Source: an uncultured Coriobacteriaceae bacterium
Lineage (GTDB): Bacteria > Actinomycetota > Coriobacteriia > Coriobacteriales > UMGS124
NCBI GenBank assembly: GCA_900555105.1
Contig: USJP01000005.1
Span: forward strand, 1 to 16,130
DNA length: 16,130 bases
Direction: 5' to 3'
The position numbers and the translations under genes were made by a program. Positions within the stretch are counted from its first letter, which is position 1. Every line of letters starts with the position of its first letter. Of the stretch, positions 5,951 through 13,186 are shown in pieces. The notes beneath the pieces were generated by a model. It worked only from the letters and a program-made list of their open reading frames with translations. It had not been told where the DNA came from and ran no database searches.

Positions 5951-8900
5951 ATGGCTAAGCTCACCATGAGCCGCCGTAACTTCGTCAAGGCAACCGCAAT
6001 CACAGCGGCTGCTTGCGCTCTCGCTTCCTCGACCACCAAGCCGCTGCAGGCTCTGGCCGAGGGTGTCGACGAGACTGCCGGCGAGGTTAAGCGCGTCCGT
6101 TCTTGCTGCCGTGCCTGCGGCAAGGTCGAGTGCGGCGTGTGGGTCACCGTCAAGGACGGCAAGGCGGTCAAGGTCGAGGGCGACGACCAGTCCAACCATT
6201 CCCGCGGTCACAGCTGCTCGAAGTCTCAGGCTTCCATGCAGGCTGCCTATCACCCCGATCGCGTGCGTTACCCCGTCAAGCGTACCAACCCCAAGGGCGA
6301 GGACGATCCCGGCTGGGTCCGCATTTCTCTGGCCGAGGCTTTCGAGCTCGCCGGCAAGGGTCTGGGCGAGTGCGTCGACAAGTACGGCGGACAGTCCATC
6401 TTCGTTATGTGCGGTACCTCCCGCGTTTGGTCGCTTGGTCCTTACCAGGGCATGAAGCAGCTCTTCGGCACCCCCAACGCTCACCTTGCCTACCAGGTCT
6501 GCAAGGGCCCGCGTCACTTCGGCGGCATCATGACCGACGAGATGGGTTCTCCTTGGATGGAGGTCGAGCAAGAGCCGAAGGTCTATGTCCAGTGGGGTAC
6601 TGAGACCGCAATCTCCAACTACGACACCAACAACCGCGGCGTCAACGACGTCATGGCCCATGCTGCCCACCACATCCTCGTCGACCCGCGCATCTGCCCC
6701 TCCGGCAAGGAGGCCGACATCTGGCTGCCCCTGCGCCCCGGCACCGACGGCGCCCTGGCCCTGTGCTGGCTCAACTGGATCATCGAGAACGAGGCCTACG
6801 ACGACACCATGGTGCGCCGCTGGTCCAACGCTCCGTTCCTCGTGGTCGAGGACAAGCCGTGGCTGACCGAGGGCTGGCTCGTTGAGGGCAACGGCGGCAT
6901 CGAGATGAAGACCCGCCTGCTCACTGAGGCCGACATCAAGGAAGACGGCAAGTATCAGCGCTTCATGGTGTGGGACGAGGCCAACGAGCGCCTGACCTAC
7001 TGGGATGCCGAGCTTGGCAAGTGGGAGGGCGAGGAGCACGTCGTCCCGACCACCGGTCGCTGGATCGATTCCCCGACCGGCCTGAACGGCCGCTGCTTCC
7101 TGCCCGACGAGTCCTCCTTCGCCGACCCGGCCACCGAGCCCGAGCGTTTCCCCGAGGGTTCCGACGAGTGCAACCCCGAGGGCCTGCCCAAGCAGCCCGC
7201 GCTCTTCCCCGGCGAGATCGAGGTCGAGCTCAAGGACGGCAAGACCTACAAGTGCCGCACCGTCTGGGACAACCTGCATGACCTGTCCAGCCAGTACAAC
7301 CTTGAGGCCACCGAGGAGATCACCGGCGTCAAGGCCGCTGACATCGAGCTCGCCGTCAAGACCTGGACGACCCGTATCGATCCTGACTACGGCAACGGCG
7401 GCATCCACTTCCAGCTCGCTCCCGACCAGAACGGCACTGGCGTTCAGAACACCCGTATCCTCATGATCCTCTCCGAGATCACGGGCAACGCCGACGAGCC
7501 TGCCGGCAACCGCGGCTCCTCCAAGTCGCAGTTCGATGGCAACCCCGGCCGTTCCAACATGCAGGCCGGCAGCCCTTATGGCGACGAGGCCAAGGTCTGG
7601 GAAGGCCGCGACCTCGACTTCGACGGTGTCAAGAGCTGGCTCAAGGACTACATCAAGCATCAGCAGGACGCCAACTCCCCGCTGACCGAGCTTTACGGCA
7701 CCGAGGAGCCCACCGACGACGAGCTGACCGTTATCGCCAAGCGTATCGGCGGCGCCTTCCGCGCCTCTCAGGCCTGGCCTAACCCCAAGACGGTCTTCGA
7801 GCGCAACGCCGGCGAGGTCGACGCCGAGCGCTACCCGCTGAACCGCTACTGGTCCCGCTGGGTCGACGCCGGCACGGTGTGGGACGCATGCTGCAACGAC
7901 CGTGACGACATTCCCTACGCCCTCCACGGCGGCGTGTGCCAGTCCGGCGACATCATGAACATGTCCAACATCGACCGCGCCTGGGAGGGCATGACCAAGC
8001 TCGACTTCTTCGTCGACATCAACCTTTGGTTCTGCCCGAACAACGGCAACGCCGACATCATCTTCCCCTGCTGGCACTGGCTTGAGTGCGACACCACGCG
8101 CGTCTCCCAGGGTGCAGGCGGCGTCTTTGGCTGCGGCCAGGCTGCCATCAAGGCTCCCGGCGAGGCCATCTACGACCCCGACTGGAACTGCGGCATGTAC
8201 CGCGCCATGGGTGTGCCGTGGAACACGCGCGACACCGAGGCTGCTCCTTCCACCGAGGACTACATCACGACGGTCGCCGCTGGTTCCGAGAGCAACGTGG
8301 CCAAGTGGACCGAGCTGCTGGGCGACGAGTACACCAACGCCCTTGCCGGTGCTCCCAGCTACCTGTGGCCCGACCATGACCGCATCCTGACCGACAACAC
8401 CGACGCCTGGAAGACCGCCGAGTTCCCGGATGGCCCCACCTTCAAGCAGGCCGCCGAGAAGTTCCAGAACGAGGGCTGGTTCTGCTGCCGCGAGTGGCAC
8501 CCCGAGCGTTGGGGCTTCTACCGTCGTCACGAGATGTGCATGCGTCGTCAGCAGGGCGGCTTCAACCTGTTCCCGCTGGTCGACAACCATCCTGGCTTCA
8601 TGACGGCGTCCGGCCTGGTCGAGATTTGGTCCCTGGTCTGCGAGGCCTACATCGACGAGGGCGAATGGTTCCCCGTGTACCACGAGCCCATCGACTCGCC
8701 GGTCAACCACCCCGAGTACTACGATGCCTCTCTGGCCGACCAGATCGACACCTCGACGTTCCTCAACCCTGGCTACGTCGACAGCCTCAAGGCGTACCCG
8801 GACAACACGTTCATCATGACGACCGGTTCGCGTCAGCCCGTGTACTTCCACTCCGAGCACCGTCAGCTCCCCTGGTGCCGTGAGCTTTGGCCCTATCCGC

Positions 8901-9343
8901 GCCTCCAGATGAACCCCAACGACATCGAGCGTCTGGGCCTGGAGTGCGGCCAGTGGGTGTGGATCGAGACTCCGTGGGGCAAGGTCCGCGAGGTCATCGA
9001 CTCCTACTACGGCATTCAGCAGGGCGTTATCAACGCCAACCATGCTTGGTGGTACCCCGAGATCGACACGGCGAGCCACGGCTTCGAGCTCGTCAACATC
9101 AACTGCACGCTGAACCCGCGCGGCGGCGACCCCGTTTGCGGTTCGCACAACGCCCGTGCCATCCCGGCACTCGTGTACGCGGCAACCGCCGACAACTCGC
9201 CGTTCGGCAACCCCGTGCCTTGCGACCCCGACGGCAACCCCGTCATCACCGACGCTTCCGACCCGCGTCTGAAGCAGTGGATGATCACCGGTCTGCGCAA
9301 GCGCGTTGAGGGCGAGCCTGAGTGGGAAGCTACGGAGGCCTAA
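5951..9343 (+). CDS. Tat-exported molybdopterin oxidoreductase, catechol-dehydroxylase-like
   Basis: 1130 residues; start chosen at the ATG after GGAGGGAG (5938-5945), which puts the twin-arginine motif SRRNFVK at residues 7-13. A 4Fe-4S site is formed by Cys53, 56, 61 and 89 (C-x2-C-x4-C-x27-C). Cys184, 95 residues later, sits where the protein ligand of molybdenum is found in Nap/Fdh-type enzymes, so it is a candidate ligand. The C-terminal dinucleotide-binding domain starts near 950 (TTGSRQPVYFHSEHRQLPW). The length exceeds DmsA (about 800), and the sequence style fits the bis-MGD catechol dehydroxylases and transhydroxylases of gut Eggerthellaceae; substrate unknown. The reaction would be reduction of a small organic acceptor outside the cytoplasmic membrane. 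It is followed after 2 bases by its ferredoxin subunit. Strong C-ending codon bias suggests high expression. Another DMSO-reductase-family activity is possible. Confidence 0.93.
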   Translation: MAKLTMSRRNFVKATAITAAACALASSTTKPLQALAEGVDETAGEVKRVRSCCRACGKVECGVWVTVKDGKAVKVEGDDQSNHSRGHSCSKSQASMQAAYHPDRVRYPVKRTNPKGEDDPGWVRISLAEAFELAGKGLGECVDKYGGQSIFVMCGTSRVWSLGPYQGMKQLFGTPNAHLAYQVCKGPRHFGGIMTDEMGSPWMEVEQEPKVYVQWGTETAISNYDTNNRGVNDVMAHAAHHILVDPRICPSGKEADIWLPLRPGTDGALALCWLNWIIENEAYDDTMVRRWSNAPFLVVEDKPWLTEGWLVEGNGGIEMKTRLLTEADIKEDGKYQRFMVWDEANERLTYWDAELGKWEGEEHVVPTTGRWIDSPTGLNGRCFLPDESSFADPATEPERFPEGSDECNPEGLPKQPALFPGEIEVELKDGKTYKCRTVWDNLHDLSSQYNLEATEEITGVKAADIELAVKTWTTRIDPDYGNGGIHFQLAPDQNGTGVQNTRILMILSEITGNADEPAGNRGSSKSQFDGNPGRSNMQAGSPYGDEAKVWEGRDLDFDGVKSWLKDYIKHQQDANSPLTELYGTEEPTDDELTVIAKRIGGAFRASQAWPNPKTVFERNAGEVDAERYPLNRYWSRWVDAGTVWDACCNDRDDIPYALHGGVCQSGDIMNMSNIDRAWEGMTKLDFFVDINLWFCPNNGNADIIFPCWHWLECDTTRVSQGAGGVFGCGQAAIKAPGEAIYDPDWNCGMYRAMGVPWNTRDTEAAPSTEDYITTVAAGSESNVAKWTELLGDEYTNALAGAPSYLWPDHDRILTDNTDAWKTAEFPDGPTFKQAAEKFQNEGWFCCREWHPERWGFYRRHEMCMRRQQGGFNLFPLVDNHPGFMTASGLVEIWSLVCEAYIDEGEWFPVYHEPIDSPVNHPEYYDASLADQIDTSTFLNPGYVDSLKAYPDNTFIMTTGSRQPVYFHSEHRQLPWCRELWPYPRLQMNPNDIERLGLECGQWVWIETPWGKVREVIDSYYGIQQGVINANHAWWYPEIDTASHGFELVNINCTLNPRGGDPVCGSHNARAIPALVYAATADNSPFGNPVPCDPDGNPVITDASDPRLKQWMITGLRKRVEGEPEWEATEA

Positions 9344-9345
9344 CA

Positions 9346-10083
9346 ATGACTCAGAAAGCGATCATCACCGACCTGAACCGCTGCACGGGCTGCCTGTCCT
9401 GCACCGTGGCCTGCAAGCTCATCAACGACGTCCCCGTGGGCAACTTCTGGGTCCGCACCCTGCGTGTCGGCCCTGTGCCCAAGGCCGGCGGCACCGGTGA
9501 CTTCCCGGACGTCGACATGTACTACCTGCCTGTTCAGTGCCAGCACTGCGCCAACCCCGAGTGCGTCGAGGTCTGCCCCACCGGCGCCTCCGTCAAGCTC
9601 GACGACGGCACCGTGCAGATCGACGCCGAGCAGTGCATCGGTTGCCAGCTGTGCATCAGCGCCTGCCCCTACGGCGTGCGCTACCTCAACGAGGACCTCA
9701 ACGTCGTGCAGAAGTGCACCATGTGCCACGACACCGTTGAGCAGGGCGAGCTGCCCGCATGCGTCCGCACCTGCGGCGGCCGTGCGCGCTTCTTCGGCGA
9801 CCTCGACGAGGGCCTCGAGTCCTTCGAGGGTCCCGGCCAGCCTGGCGACGACGTCTCCTATGACGCCACCATGAACGCTCGCTTCAAGCTCACCGAGTAC
9901 GTCCAGCCTTTCACCGAGGACGAGATGTTCAGCTTCCCCGACGAGGGCAACGGCCCCCAGAACCTGTACATCCTGCGCAACACCTACGGCGACCGCCGCG
10001 ACCGCGAGTGGATCGGCGCTGGTTCGTGCATCATGCCCCAGGGTACGCCCGCCGTCATGGGCTATCACCCCGAGGCCGAGTAA
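9346..10083 (+). CDS. DmsB-like 4Fe-4S ferredoxin subunit of the molybdoenzyme
   Basis: 245 residues. The ATG at 9346 is 2 bases after the stop of the catalytic subunit and 7 bases after GGAGG (9334-9338), so translation is probably coupled; the in-frame ATG at 9322 would overlap the catalytic gene and lacks support. Four cluster motifs are seen in order: CTGCLSCTVACK, CQHCANPECVEVCPTGA, CIGCQLCISACPYG, and CTMC with CVRTCGG further on, enough Cys for four 4Fe-4S clusters. It should relay electrons to the molybdopterin subunit. It has no signal peptide, as is usual for a partner that hitch-hikes through Tat with the catalytic subunit. The C-terminal 60 residues extend beyond the last cluster. 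No anchor gene of DmsC or NrfD type follows before the terminator, so the quinol-side electron donor is unknown. Confidence 0.95.
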   Translation: MTQKAIITDLNRCTGCLSCTVACKLINDVPVGNFWVRTLRVGPVPKAGGTGDFPDVDMYYLPVQCQHCANPECVEVCPTGASVKLDDGTVQIDAEQCIGCQLCISACPYGVRYLNEDLNVVQKCTMCHDTVEQGELPACVRTCGGRARFFGDLDEGLESFEGPGQPGDDVSYDATMNARFKLTEYVQPFTEDEMFSFPDEGNGPQNLYILRNTYGDRRDREWIGAGSCIMPQGTPAVMGYHPEAE

Positions 10084-10131
10084 CACCAAAGCTTTGCGTA
10101 CACCCTAACGCATAGGGCCCTCCCCCCCCCG

Positions 10132-10167
10132 AAGGACCCCGCGAGAGCAATCTCGCGGGGTCCTTTT
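10132..10167 (+). terminator. Strong rho-independent terminator of the molybdoenzyme operon
   Basis: GGACCCCGCGAGA (10134-10146) pairs perfectly with 10151-10163 around a GCAA tetraloop, then TTTT; AA/TT can extend the stem by two pairs. It begins about 50 bases after the ferredoxin stop and is preceded by a run of nine C (10122-10130). Confidence 0.95.
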
Positions 10168-10232
10168 GTGTGCAGCGGGCGAGGCGAGGACCTCTCACTG
10201 CCCCCTTTGGCCGGCAACCGGCCCCTGTTAGT

Positions 10233-10390
10233 GTCCAAAAACGCCAAAAGTATGCGTTATAACTCAACCAGGGTCTGATGCTCGATTATCGTGAAATCAA
10301 AACACCTGGTAGATGGATTGCGCGTTTTTCTCGTACAACCTTGTAGCGTTCCTGCTTCCGGTATAACGCATACTTTTGGGCTTTTTGGGC
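10233..10390. repeat. 158-base element with 29-base inverted ends
   Basis: Bases 10233-10261 match the reverse complement of 10362-10390 at 26 of 29 positions. The shared core is AAAAGTATGCGTTATA. The 100 bases between contain no convincing gene, only a shorter pair ACCAGG/CCTGGT (about 10268-10273 and 10305-10310). No target-site duplication is visible at the outer edges. It could be a MITE-like mobile element, a two-site operator, or a structured RNA. Confidence 0.6.
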
Positions 10391-10470
10391 CCATTGCCGC
10401 CGCCGTGCGCTCCGTACGCGCGCTTTGCCGCTGGCGAACCCCCTTGCGACATTCGATGAGATTACAATAA

Positions 10471-10486
10471 TTAAGTATTGACTTAA
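10471..10486. promoter_or_regulatory. Upstream palindromic operator, probably for the ArsR-type repressor
   Basis: TTAAGT-ATTG-ACTTAA is a perfect 6-4-6 inverted repeat. It overlaps the TTGACT -35 box at 10478-10483, so a bound dimer would block RNA polymerase. A second dyad of the same design lies 53 bases downstream. Confidence 0.6.
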
Positions 10487-10505
10487 GCAAAAACAGGCGT
10501 AGAGT
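10478..10505 (+). promoter_or_regulatory. Promoter of the ArsR/NifX operon
   Basis: TTGACT (10478-10483), a 16-base spacer, and TAGAGT (10500-10505) fit a housekeeping promoter (five and four of six consensus bases). Transcription would begin near 10512, about 70 bases before the start codon. Confidence 0.5.
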
Positions 10506-10523
10506 GTGTTTTGTCTTTGTTGG

Positions 10524-10539
10524 TTAAGCGATTGCTTAA
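10524..10539. promoter_or_regulatory. Downstream palindromic operator, probably for the ArsR-type repressor
   Basis: TTAAGC-GATT-GCTTAA is a perfect 6-4-6 inverted repeat, of the same design as the dyad at 10471-10486, with centres 53 bases apart (about five helical turns). It lies just after the predicted transcription start and 45 bases before the ArsR-type start codon. Confidence 0.6.
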
Positions 10540-10584
10540 TTGATGTGTGAAACACCGGGAGTCATTGGGAGGGGAGGCAGCTCG

Positions 10585-10938
10585 ATGGACATGTGCAAGG
10601 TCGCAAAGGCACTTGGCGACCCCACGCGGTTCAAAATGTTCATGCTGCTGCTCGAACGACATCACTGCCCCCGTTCGCTCGCCCAGGCGCTCGGCATCAG
10701 CGAGGCAGCGGTGTCACAGCATATGGGGCAGCTTAAGGACTGCGGGCTTGTGACTGCCGTGCGCCATTGCCGTCATGTGCACTACGTGGTGGACGAGACG
10801 GTGTTGGCGCAGGTGCGTGACCAGGTCAGCGAGTGGATCGGCCTCACGCGTACAGCATGCGATTGCCAGGGGCAGCCACGCTGTGCCTTCTGCGAGGGCT
10901 GCAGGTGCACGAGCGTGGCGGGCGGCGAGGACAAGTAG
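10585..10938 (+). CDS. ArsR/SmtB-family repressor with a Cys-rich tail
   Basis: 117 residues. The ATG at 10585 is 7 bases after GGAGG (10573-10577); the in-frame TTG 10540 and ATG 10543 are less likely, as they overlap or abut the operator-like dyad and have no ribosome site. A winged helix-turn-helix fills residues 1-80 (ALGDPTRFKMFMLLL near the start; SLAQALGISEAAVSQHMGQL as the recognition region). The last 30 residues carry six Cys at 92, 94, 100, 103, 106 and 108, and others are at 4, 28, 53 and 62, fitting a metal or Fe-S sensor. Family members usually dissociate from DNA on binding metal or on redox change. Two matching palindromes upstream suggest autorepression. A NifX/NifB-type gene follows and is likely co-regulated. 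The ligand is not readable from sequence. Confidence 0.9.
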   Translation: MDMCKVAKALGDPTRFKMFMLLLERHHCPRSLAQALGISEAAVSQHMGQLKDCGLVTAVRHCRHVHYVVDETVLAQVRDQVSEWIGLTRTACDCQGQPRCAFCEGCRCTSVAGGEDK

Positions 10939-11057
10939 GGGTTGTCGTCCGAGGTAGATTGGGCTCTTGCAGCCTGCCGGTTCCCTGCGAAGGACCGGGG
11001 GGCTGTTCTATACGGAGAGTGCGACTTCACTGTTGCACAACGGAGAAGGAGATTCAC

Positions 11058-11420
11058 ATGAGGGTTGCGGTTCCCAGCGATACTGACCAGGGCCTCGAGA
11101 GCACGCGCAGCGGCCACTTTGGCCATTCGCCCTACTTCACCATCGCCACGATTGAGGACGGCAAGGTGGAGAAGGTCGAGGTCTTCAAGAACGTTGACCA
11201 TGATGAGTACGGCTGCGGCGGCGTCATCCAGTACGCGCTCAGCCTGGGCATCGACGCCATCGTTGTTCTCGGTATGGGTCAGCCCCCGTTCCGTGCGTTC
11301 ACGCAGAACGGCGCTTCGGTGTACATCGATGCCATGGCCCCCACGGTGGGCGCTGTCATCGACAAGTTCATCGCTGGCGACCTGCGCCCGATGAGGCTCG
11401 ACCAGGCCTGCGTGCACTAA
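11058..11420 (+). CDS. NifX/NifB-type dinitrogenase cofactor-binding family protein
   Basis: 120 residues, ATG at 11058 six bases after AAGGAG (11046-11051). It matches the small stand-alone proteins of the dinitrogenase iron-molybdenum cofactor family: MRVAVPSDTDQGLES at the start, SGHFGHSPYFTI at residues 16-27, a YGCGGVIQYALSLG segment, then GMGQPPFRAFTQNG. Relatives bind FeMo-co precursors or Mo/Cu-sulfide clusters, but most stand-alone members in anaerobes have no known role, and no nitrogenase genes are present here. It lies 119 bases after the ArsR-type gene on the same strand with no clear promoter or terminator between, so an operon is likely. It ends in a terminator at 11457. Confidence 0.88.
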   Translation: MRVAVPSDTDQGLESTRSGHFGHSPYFTIATIEDGKVEKVEVFKNVDHDEYGCGGVIQYALSLGIDAIVVLGMGQPPFRAFTQNGASVYIDAMAPTVGAVIDKFIAGDLRPMRLDQACVH

Positions 11421-11456
11421 GGCACTGGGGTCCGAAAACCAATACCAAGCAAGTGG

Positions 11457-11488
11457 ACGGGAGCGCCGCAAAGACGCTCCCGTTTTTT
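11457..11488 (+). terminator. Rho-independent terminator after the NifX-like gene
   Basis: ACGGGAGCG (11457-11465) pairs perfectly with CGCTCCCGT (11475-11483) across a 9-base loop, followed by a run of six T. Confidence 0.92.
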
Positions 11489-11840
11489 GGTGCAGATTGG
11501 CACCAGTTGGTTTGATCTATTTGCATGCATATCTTAATTGGCGTAATGTGAGCGAGCGCTTACGGATTGGCCGTGCTCATGGGTAGCATGACATGTCTGG
11601 AGGCGCCCTGCGTTTGGATGTAGTTTTACTCATACAGGTTGTCTCCATATGCAACTACCTTGGGTATCGGCGACATCGAGTGGGTACGCCTATGGCTCAG
11701 CGAGAGGATTCGTAGCTACCGGCCAGAACGTGTGCCCGCTTTTTTGCGCCTTGATTCTTTTACAATGTGTTGACCGCACCGGGCGATGCCGCGCGGCATA
11801 CTATACTGATAGACAATTTGTCGGCATCGCGGTGGGAGTT
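11489..11840. other. Non-coding leader before the diguanylate cyclase
   Basis: The 352 bases hold no convincing gene. They contain a perfect 14-base palindrome, ATGCCGCGCGGCAT (11786-11799), a TATACT box at 11802-11807, a GACAA-T-TTGTC dyad at 11812-11822, and a wider CGTAA/TTACG pair (11542-11546, 11560-11564). TTGACC at 11770 is 26 bases from the TATACT, too far for a standard promoter. The frame of the downstream gene happens to stay open back to an ATG at 11649, but that segment has no ribosome site and does not look membrane-like or conserved. Confidence 0.4.
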
Positions 11841-12935
11841 ATGGACAAGTACTATCTGTACGTTAAAGCCTTCGTGCTCTTCGCATCACTCATCGCCATT
11901 GCCATGGTGCGCGCTAACGTCGTGCTTCCGCGCCGTGTGCAGCGCCTGTTCACGCTTGCATTTGCTGGCATTATCGTGGGCTCGACCTCTGAGTTCCTCA
12001 CCGTGTGGCTTGATGGCGCCGGCGCGTTTGCTCGTCCCATTATGTGCATAGCGCAGGCGCTCGATTACGCGTGCGCCCTGTTCGCGCCCATTGCGGTTTC
12101 CGCTGCCTTTATCAATGAGAAAAGCAAGTATGTGCGGATAGCGTTTATCGTCGCCGGAGTCCATGCGACCGTCCAGTTTGCCTTGTCCTTTTCGGGGCTC
12201 GTTTTCGTCGTCGATGACAACGCCGTCTTCTCCAGGGGGCCCCTGTACCCCCTGTACATTGCCACGTACGGCGTTGTTGCAATCTATGTCATGCGGGAGA
12301 CGATGCATTATCTCACCCGGCTTGAGATGCGTGTCCGTTATATCCCCTGGCTTGTCCTTACTTTTGTTGCTGTTGCAATCGTCGTGAACGTTATTGATAC
12401 CTCTGTCTTGATGGTTTGGGCTACTCTTGCCGTGTGCGGGATCTTCTTCTATATGCTTTACTGTCTGTTTGTCCAGCAGACGGATGCCCTTACGTGCTTG
12501 TTTAACAGGCAAAGCTACACGGCCCGCCTTTCGAACCTCTGCGATTCGGTGGAGGTAATCTTCTTCGATGTCGATGACTTTAAAAGCGTGAACGACAAGC
12601 ATGGCCACGATGTGGGCGACGAGTGTCTCGTTACCGTTGCCAAGGCCATTTACGATGTGTACGGACGTGATGGCAATTGCTTCCGCATAGGCGGCGACGA
12701 GTTCAGCGTCATCCTGCATCGCAACATGGCGGGGGTGGACGCCCTTGAGGAGACCTTTGTCAAAAAGATTGCCGATCTGAACGCGGAGCATTCCTGGATG
12801 ACCACCGTGTCAATCGGACATGCTCATTTTGAGCCTGGGGACGACATGCGGGGGTGCATACGCCGCGCGGATGTCCAGATGTATGAGCGCAAACGCGCCG
12901 CGAAGTCTCGCGTTGCTTCTGAGGGTGTCGCTTAG
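11841..12935 (+). CDS. Membrane-bound diguanylate cyclase (GGDEF)
   Basis: 364 residues, starting at the ATG at 11841 after GGTGGGAG. About seven membrane spans occupy residues 5-211. The GGDEF domain follows, with FFDVDDFKSVNDKHGHDVGD at 241-260 (Mg-binding Asp) and the intact catalytic motif GGDEF at 284-288, then TTVSIGHAHF. It should make cyclic di-GMP from two GTP in response to a signal sensed by the membrane part. The product-inhibition site (RxxD just before GGDEF) is not present; GRDG stands there. The 364-residue form is preferred to the longer frame from 11649 because of the ribosome site and because the hydrophobic domain starts at once. No obvious effector or phosphodiesterase gene is adjacent, and it seems to be a single-gene unit. 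Confidence 0.88.
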   Translation: MDKYYLYVKAFVLFASLIAIAMVRANVVLPRRVQRLFTLAFAGIIVGSTSEFLTVWLDGAGAFARPIMCIAQALDYACALFAPIAVSAAFINEKSKYVRIAFIVAGVHATVQFALSFSGLVFVVDDNAVFSRGPLYPLYIATYGVVAIYVMRETMHYLTRLEMRVRYIPWLVLTFVAVAIVVNVIDTSVLMVWATLAVCGIFFYMLYCLFVQQTDALTCLFNRQSYTARLSNLCDSVEVIFFDVDDFKSVNDKHGHDVGDECLVTVAKAIYDVYGRDGNCFRIGGDEFSVILHRNMAGVDALEETFVKKIADLNAEHSWMTTVSIGHAHFEPGDDMRGCIRRADVQMYERKRAAKSRVASEGVA

Positions 12936-13112
12936 ATGTATAGTGCACCTGGGTCGTCGACCAGATTCCGAACAAAATTCCGAAGCAGACGGCTGGGTTT
13001 TCAAGTGCTACATTCTGGGCTGTCAAATGCCTGTTGGCCCAGCTTTAAGGGCGCACGGAAAATTTGCCAAACAAATCCTAGTAACTTGCGGGTATTTGAA
13101 CTCCTTTTCGCC

Positions 13113-13118
13113 TATACT
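13113..13118 (+). promoter_or_regulatory. Possible -10 box of the suf operon
   Basis: TATACT lies about 70 bases before the sufC start. TTGAAC at 13096 is too close (11 bases) to be its -35, so only the -10 is proposed. The 251 bases between the cyclase and sufC otherwise hold only a weak hairpin, CTGGGC/GCCCAG (13015-13020, 13037-13042). Confidence 0.3.
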
Positions 13119-13186
13119 GAACCCCATCAAGATCTGCGGCCACGTGCTGCAGGCGGGATTGGGAGTATCAGGGAGAAGGAGGAGCG

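Noticed and set aside
5891..9346. A 1151-codon open frame on the minus strand opposite the molybdoenzyme
   Set aside because: It mirrors the codon positions of the sense gene; the C-ending codon bias of the sense strand removes antisense stops. The product is a Val/Gly/Leu/Asp-rich repeat-like string with no family features.
9340..10089. A 249-codon minus-strand frame opposite the ferredoxin gene
   Set aside because: Shadow frame; the sense strand has four intact cluster motifs.
11649..11840. In-frame upstream extension of the diguanylate cyclase
   Set aside because: No ribosome site and no recognisable domain; the ATG at 11841 has both a ribosome site and an immediate membrane domain.
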